A DNA stretch of 64,000 bases, taken from the NCBI GenBank assembly GCA_903864275.1, contig CAIPFE010000059.1, positions 94,679 to 158,678 of the forward strand, written 5' to 3'. The notes under the pieces were generated by a model that worked only from the letters and a program-made list of their open reading frames with translations, made no database searches and was not told the origin of the DNA. The position numbers and the translations under genes were made by a program. Source of the DNA: an uncultured Mucilaginibacter sp. (GTDB taxonomy: Bacteria; Bacteroidota; Bacteroidia; Sphingobacteriales; Sphingobacteriaceae). Shown here in pieces: positions 59,637 to 64,000 of this stretch (position 1 is its first letter; the number at the start of each line of letters is the position of its first letter).

Positions 59637-62543
59637 ATGACTACAAAAACTGAAACGAAACAGTTTCAATACGAAATACAATCTTATCAGGAAGAGGGTG
59701 TTGCAAATATTATCGGACTCTTTGAAAATCTCCATCAAAAAGTGAGTTTTAGTGAAGTGATGACTGCGCACCATAAAAAAAACGGTTATAATTTTCCTGT
59801 TAAAGAAACTAATAATATTGATATAATGATGGAAACGGGAACTGGAAAAACCTTCACGTTCATCAAAACCATCTTTGAATTAAGTAAGGCCTTTGGCTAC
59901 AAAAAATTTATTATCCTTATCCCAACTGTTCCTATTAGGGAGGGAACAAGGACAAACCTGGAGGACACAAAAAGCTATTTTAAAAGCTATTACGCCAACG
60001 AAAGAGAAAAGGAAATAGAAACCTTTATTTATGAGGGGGGGAATGTTGCTGCAATCAAACAGTTTATTTCTACAGCCCATTTATCGGTCTTGGTAATGAC
60101 ACCGAGCTCATTTAATAGCAAAGACAACATTTTGAACCGCCCTTTAGAGAAAGATATTAATGCCCCTGAATTATTTATAAATAACCAGGAGCCACCAAAA
60201 TCATATCTGGAATGCTTAAAGCGTTTAAAGCCAATCGTGATTATGGACGAACCTCATCGTTTTGAAGGCAATGCTTTTAAAACTTATTTTGAGGGTTTTA
60301 ATAATTACTACTTACGTTTCGGTGCTACATTTCCTAAGAAAAAGGATAGCTTACCTTTATCAAATGTTGCGTATGTGCTGGACAGCATTTCGTCTTTCAG
60401 GCAAAGCCTGGTAAAGAAAATTGTAGTTTATACGCAAGATGTAGTTGAAAATACTGATACGCTAATTGGTATTGACAACAAAAAAGCTATTGTAAGCACA
60501 TTGACCAACGGAATCATAGCCAGACGAGAGTTAGGCGTTGGGGCAGTTTTCAATAACAAAAGCATAAAAAAAATAAATAGCGACAACATTGTTTTGGCAG
60601 ATGGCACCATAGAAAAGGTAGATTACTCCTTATCTGACCAGTCATTACGGGCAATGATCAAAGAAACAATCAAAATACATTTCGAGAAAGAAAGAGTATT
60701 GTTTGAACAAGACATAAAAGCGCTGACCTTGTTTTTTATGGAAAGTGACATCAGCTTATTTCGTAGTGACAATGCTAAAGTAAATAACATTTTTAAAGAA
60801 GAATATAAAAAGCAATACACCGCAGTTATAAGCAAAATAGACCCGTCGAGTACTTACTATCAATACCTGCAAAATGACTTTGACAGAGACAATAATTTGC
60901 AAGTCCATAAAGGTTATTTTTCAGGCGACAAAGGAAATGGGGACGAGAAAATAAAAGCAGGGGTTGATGAAATTTTGAAGGACAAAAAGAAATTGCTTTC
61001 ATTTGAAAGTCCTACTCGTTTCATTTTCTCTATTTGGGCCTTGCAGGAGGGTTGGGATAACCCTAATGTTTTTACAATTTGTAAACTGTCTAACCAGGGA
61101 AGCGAAATATCCAAATTACAACAAATTGGCCGTGGCCTTCGCATTTGTGTAGATCAAAACTTACAGCGTAATACACTTAAAAATCTGGACGACGACCAGG
61201 AGGAATTTTGGAAGATCAATAATTTGGATGTAGTTGTTTCAAACAAAGAACAGGGCTTTGTTGAAGCAATTCAAAATGAGATTTTAAGTAACTCGTTTTT
61301 AGTTGCTGAAACATTTACAGAACAACAACTAATTAAAGCACTCAAAGAAAAATCGGGCTTTGATGATGACACAATAGTTATGTTAGTGGATGATATTTTG
61401 ATAGGCACTAAAATGATTGTTCGTAAAGCAATTGTTGATGGCCAAAAAATTTATGAGAAATCACCTGAATTTGTTACCATTCTTAAACAACAAAACCTAC
61501 CGGAGGCTCAGGTAAAAGCAATTGAAAGTGTGTTTGCATCTGATGCAAGCACTTACATTCAAAAGGGCGATAAGAAAAAAGATAAAAAGAAGGTTTTTAT
61601 AAAAGCAACCCATTTGCAAGAGTTTCAAAATCTTTGGAATACCATCAATAAAAATGCTTTTTATGTTTTGAATACCTTAAGCGAAGGAAATGAAAAGCAA
61701 TTAATTCAAAACATTAAAACCGACATTGAGGCCTTAAATATTGAGGGAATTTTGCTGCAAACTATTCGTGCCGAGTTGAGCGTAGATAAAATCGGTGAGG
61801 TAGGCTCAATAATTAAAAAGCAGGTAGATTCTGTATCATACAAAAACAAAGTTGATTATTTGCAACTGGTTCGCACATTGGCCAACAATACAAAAACACC
61901 GCTTATTTTTGTGGTAAACATTTTTAATGCTTTGAGTGATGATTTTAAGTATAAAATGCTTCAGAATAATCCTGAGCAGGCCCAGCGGGAAATTTCTGAA
62001 ATAATTAACAAGAACTTAATTAGCGTGCTTAAAGCAAGTATCAAATATGATGGTATTAGCGGGAAAGCTTTGCCAAATGTTTTTAAAACAGAAGGTGGAA
62101 AAACTTATTTAGATACCGGAAGCGTTGGCAAATTTCAAAAAGATATTGAACATCTTAATTTGAAAGCCAAGTGGGTTTTTGAAGAAGTGATCGAATACGA
62201 TAGCGATTTCGAACTGGAAATTGTAGAACAAGACCCCGACTTTGACAGTATTGAGATTTTTGGGAAGCTTCCACGTCTAAAAATTAAAACTCCGTTAGGC
62301 GAGTACAATCCCGATTTTTGCTATGCTGTTAAAAGTGCAGAGGGCAATAAGGTTTTTTTAATAGTGGAAGCAAAAGGGTATCAGTCATCAACAGCAATAC
62401 CCGCAGATGAAAAAGGTAAAATTGATTTTGCGAAAAAATATTTTGAGGCTCTTGGCGAGCATTATAAAGACGAAAACATTAAAATATCATTCAAAGAGCG
62501 TATCAATAAAACGCAATTAGCGGCATTGATAAACAACGTATAA
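59637..62543 (+). CDS. res: Type III restriction enzyme, Res subunit
   Basis: 968 residues. Superfamily 2 helicase motifs: METGTGKT (motif I, about 64), IVIMDEPHRF (motif II about 200-210), IWALQEGWDNPNVFT and QIGRGLRI (motif VI about 495). A C-terminal PD-(D/E)XK nuclease domain shows NPDFCYAV then FLIVEAKGY (about 890-925). It translocates and cuts DNA with Mod. Base use is clearly more AT-rich than neighbouring housekeeping genes, suggesting transfer. Order res then mod is reversed from the common mod-res. mod starts 4 bp after its stop. Confidence 0.93.
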   Translation: MTTKTETKQFQYEIQSYQEEGVANIIGLFENLHQKVSFSEVMTAHHKKNGYNFPVKETNNIDIMMETGTGKTFTFIKTIFELSKAFGYKKFIILIPTVPIREGTRTNLEDTKSYFKSYYANEREKEIETFIYEGGNVAAIKQFISTAHLSVLVMTPSSFNSKDNILNRPLEKDINAPELFINNQEPPKSYLECLKRLKPIVIMDEPHRFEGNAFKTYFEGFNNYYLRFGATFPKKKDSLPLSNVAYVLDSISSFRQSLVKKIVVYTQDVVENTDTLIGIDNKKAIVSTLTNGIIARRELGVGAVFNNKSIKKINSDNIVLADGTIEKVDYSLSDQSLRAMIKETIKIHFEKERVLFEQDIKALTLFFMESDISLFRSDNAKVNNIFKEEYKKQYTAVISKIDPSSTYYQYLQNDFDRDNNLQVHKGYFSGDKGNGDEKIKAGVDEILKDKKKLLSFESPTRFIFSIWALQEGWDNPNVFTICKLSNQGSEISKLQQIGRGLRICVDQNLQRNTLKNLDDDQEEFWKINNLDVVVSNKEQGFVEAIQNEILSNSFLVAETFTEQQLIKALKEKSGFDDDTIVMLVDDILIGTKMIVRKAIVDGQKIYEKSPEFVTILKQQNLPEAQVKAIESVFASDASTYIQKGDKKKDKKKVFIKATHLQEFQNLWNTINKNAFYVLNTLSEGNEKQLIQNIKTDIEALNIEGILLQTIRAELSVDKIGEVGSIIKKQVDSVSYKNKVDYLQLVRTLANNTKTPLIFVVNIFNALSDDFKYKMLQNNPEQAQREISEIINKNLISVLKASIKYDGISGKALPNVFKTEGGKTYLDTGSVGKFQKDIEHLNLKAKWVFEEVIEYDSDFELEIVEQDPDFDSIEIFGKLPRLKIKTPLGEYNPDFCYAVKSAEGNKVFLIVEAKGYQSSTAIPADEKGKIDFAKKYFEALGEHYKDENIKISFKERINKTQLAALINNV

Positions 62544-62547
62544 CAAA

Positions 62548-63876
62548 ATGGCAAAGCAAGAATTTATACAGGCTGGATTTACTGTCCTTGAAACAGAAAG
62601 CAATGAAAACAAATTGCTGACATATCTTAAGGAAAATTACCCTAACCTAATACGCGACAGCGAACTCAATCTTGAAGAACTAAAAGCCGTTTTGGGCTTA
62701 CCAATTGACGAAAAAGTAAATGGTTACGGCTTAAATTTTGTGGGCAGAAACTTTGCCAGGGCTAAATATGCCCAAAAAGCAACAAAGGAATTACGTTTAA
62801 ATACCACGTTAAGCAAAAATATTGACACAACACAAAACCTGGTATTAAAAGGCGATAATTTAGATAGCTTAAAGATCCTTAAAAATTATTACAGTGGCCA
62901 AATCAAGTGTATTTATATAGACCCGCCTTATAATACTACAAATGACGAATTTGTTTATCCTGATAAATTCGACAAAGAAGAAGCGGAAGTTCTGGGCTTG
63001 GCCAATTTGAGTGAAAGCGATTATGCACGGATGGATTTTAGCTTTAAAACTAAAAAAAGCCATAATGGCTGGTTAGCTTTTATGTATCCGCGCCTTTTAT
63101 TAGCAAGAGATTTACTAAGCAAAGAAGGAGTTGTTTTTATAAGCATTGATGATAATGAACAAGCGAATTTAAAACTGCTTTGTGATGATGTTTTTGGGGA
63201 GGAAAATTTTGTTGGGCAATTTGTAATCAATTCCACGCCCAATGCGAGAGATTATGGGCACATTGGGAAAATGCACGAATATGCATTGTTTTATACAAGA
63301 AACTATGATTTTGCTGAGACCTTTTTAGTTCCTGAAATAGACAAAGCTTTCAAGTACAGTGATGGATCAGGTGGCTTTAACATACATCCTTTGTATAATA
63401 GCAATGTAGCATTTACAAAAGCGAATAGGCCGAATCTTTATTATCCTTTTTACCTGTATTTAGATGAGAAACAACAAGATTTTTATAATATTGGTTTGAT
63501 AAAAAAAGAGAATTCGGTTGAAATTTTTCCTCCAAAATCACAAAAAGACAAAGTGCAGTTTGTTTGGCGTTGGGGACGAGAAAAAGCTGAAAAAAATCTA
63601 AATACTGAAATTATTGGGTATAAAACAGGAGAGGGTGAGTTTAGAATTGTTCAAAAAATGAGGCATTCTGAAAAATTGGTCCGCTCACTTCTTTTGGAAA
63701 AGGAATTGACAAGTAGAAGAGGTACTGCAGAATTAGAGGATCTTTTAAAAAGTAGGGTTTTTGATTTTCCAAAACCTATAAATTTAATCAAGACATTTCT
63801 ACAAATTTCTACAAAAGAAAACGATATAATACTCGATTTTTTTGCTGGAAGCGGTACTACTTGGATATACCGCTGA
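62548..63876 (+). pseudogene. mod: Type III DNA adenine methyltransferase Mod, cut by an IS21-like element
   Basis: 442 codons. DPPYNTTNDEF (motif IV, about 128-138) comes before DFFAGSGTT (motif I, about 430-438), the beta-class order of type III Mod N6-adenine methylases. The frame leaves the family after SGTT: the next codons (WIYR, stop) belong to the element beginning at 63862, so the end of motif I, the remainder of the fold and the C-terminus are missing. The methylase is very likely inactive, so Res would lack its partner. Confidence 0.85.
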
Positions 63877-64000
63877 TATTGACCACCCAATTCCGGCGGA
63901 ATGTGACCAGTGATTCCGCGTCAAATTGACCACCCCATTCCGGGGCAAACTGACCAGGCATTCCGGGCCAAACTGACCACCCCGAACGAGCAGCTAATGC
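63862..64000 (+). mobile_element. End of an IS21-like insertion sequence (continues beyond window)
   Basis: Starts with TG at 63862, right after the SGTT codons of mod, and carries five spaced copies of a TGACCAnnC...ATTCCGG-type unit (near 63880, 63903, 63928, 63951 and 63973). Multiple terminal transposase-binding repeats are a mark of IS21 family ends. No istA or istB coding is visible before the window ends, so the family call rests on the end structure only. Confidence 0.7.

Overview
The window looks like chromosome of a Bacteroidota bacterium close to Mucilaginibacter/Pedobacter (Sphingobacteriaceae). The grounds are the Bacteroidota-type promoter element TAnnTTTG upstream of many genes, the lack of visible Shine-Dalgarno sequences, a secreted protein with a type IX (type B, gliding-motility) sorting domain, M13 and DPP4-type exported peptidases, FtsX-like permeases of the eight-helix type, and overall protein similarity. 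No rRNA, CRISPR array or phage block is visible.

Layout. 1-2.2 kb: end of a fused acyltransferase gene, a lipoprotein and a DUF962/Mpo1 protein. 2.2-7.2 kb: leftward housekeeping cluster pheT, a coiled-coil protein, zapA, a probable structured RNA and rny. 7.4-21.3 kb: radC, small secreted proteins, a GAF-PAS-DHp signalling protein, a Fic AMPylase, an EVE protein, a CBM9-like protein, an aspartic protease, a type IX-secreted protein, an acyl-CoA thioesterase, DPP4 and an orphan HigA. 21.4-36.6 kb: dnaE, surface or exported proteins, glyS, holA, an HsdR_N-like nuclease-fold protein, a hybrid histidine kinase and valS. 37-44.5 kb: M13 peptidase, an outer-membrane protein, then a block (FtsX permease, NTF2-like protein, HigBA) bounded by two copies of the last 42 bp of metF. 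44.5-50.5 kb: metF and metH, with a clear SAM-I (S-box) riboswitch ahead of metH, then a BI-1 family protein. 50.6-57 kb: murQ, an S41 protease, two GTPases (der, era), tRNA-fMet and two four-helix-bundle (S23-type) ORFs. 57.6-64 kb: a lipoprotein propeller, a dead AraC-type regulator and an AT-rich type III restriction system (res, mod) whose mod gene is cut by an IS21-like element running off the window.

The most unusual signal is a set of about twenty short-word repeat elements in the spacers. Each is an array of a degenerate 7-bp word (in a few cases 9 or 6 bp), usually followed by an array of the reverse-complement word, so that a long hairpin can form. Different elements use different words (GATTTCG, GATNTGA, AAGCNNN, GAATNNT, GTGARTR, NGTTCAT, AAGTCNN) but share the period and layout. 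One whole element sits in frame inside valS. One copy (53.9-54.4 kb) has 33-bp perfect inverted ends around a four-helix-bundle ORF, and another (20.8-21.0 kb) is an internally deleted version of the same cassette. GATTTCG arrays begin inside or beside TGA stop codons. This resembles a family of small mobile hairpin elements, comparable in layout to 23S rRNA intervening sequences with S23 ORFs or to Rickettsia palindromic elements. The mobility and the role of the four-helix-bundle protein are inference.
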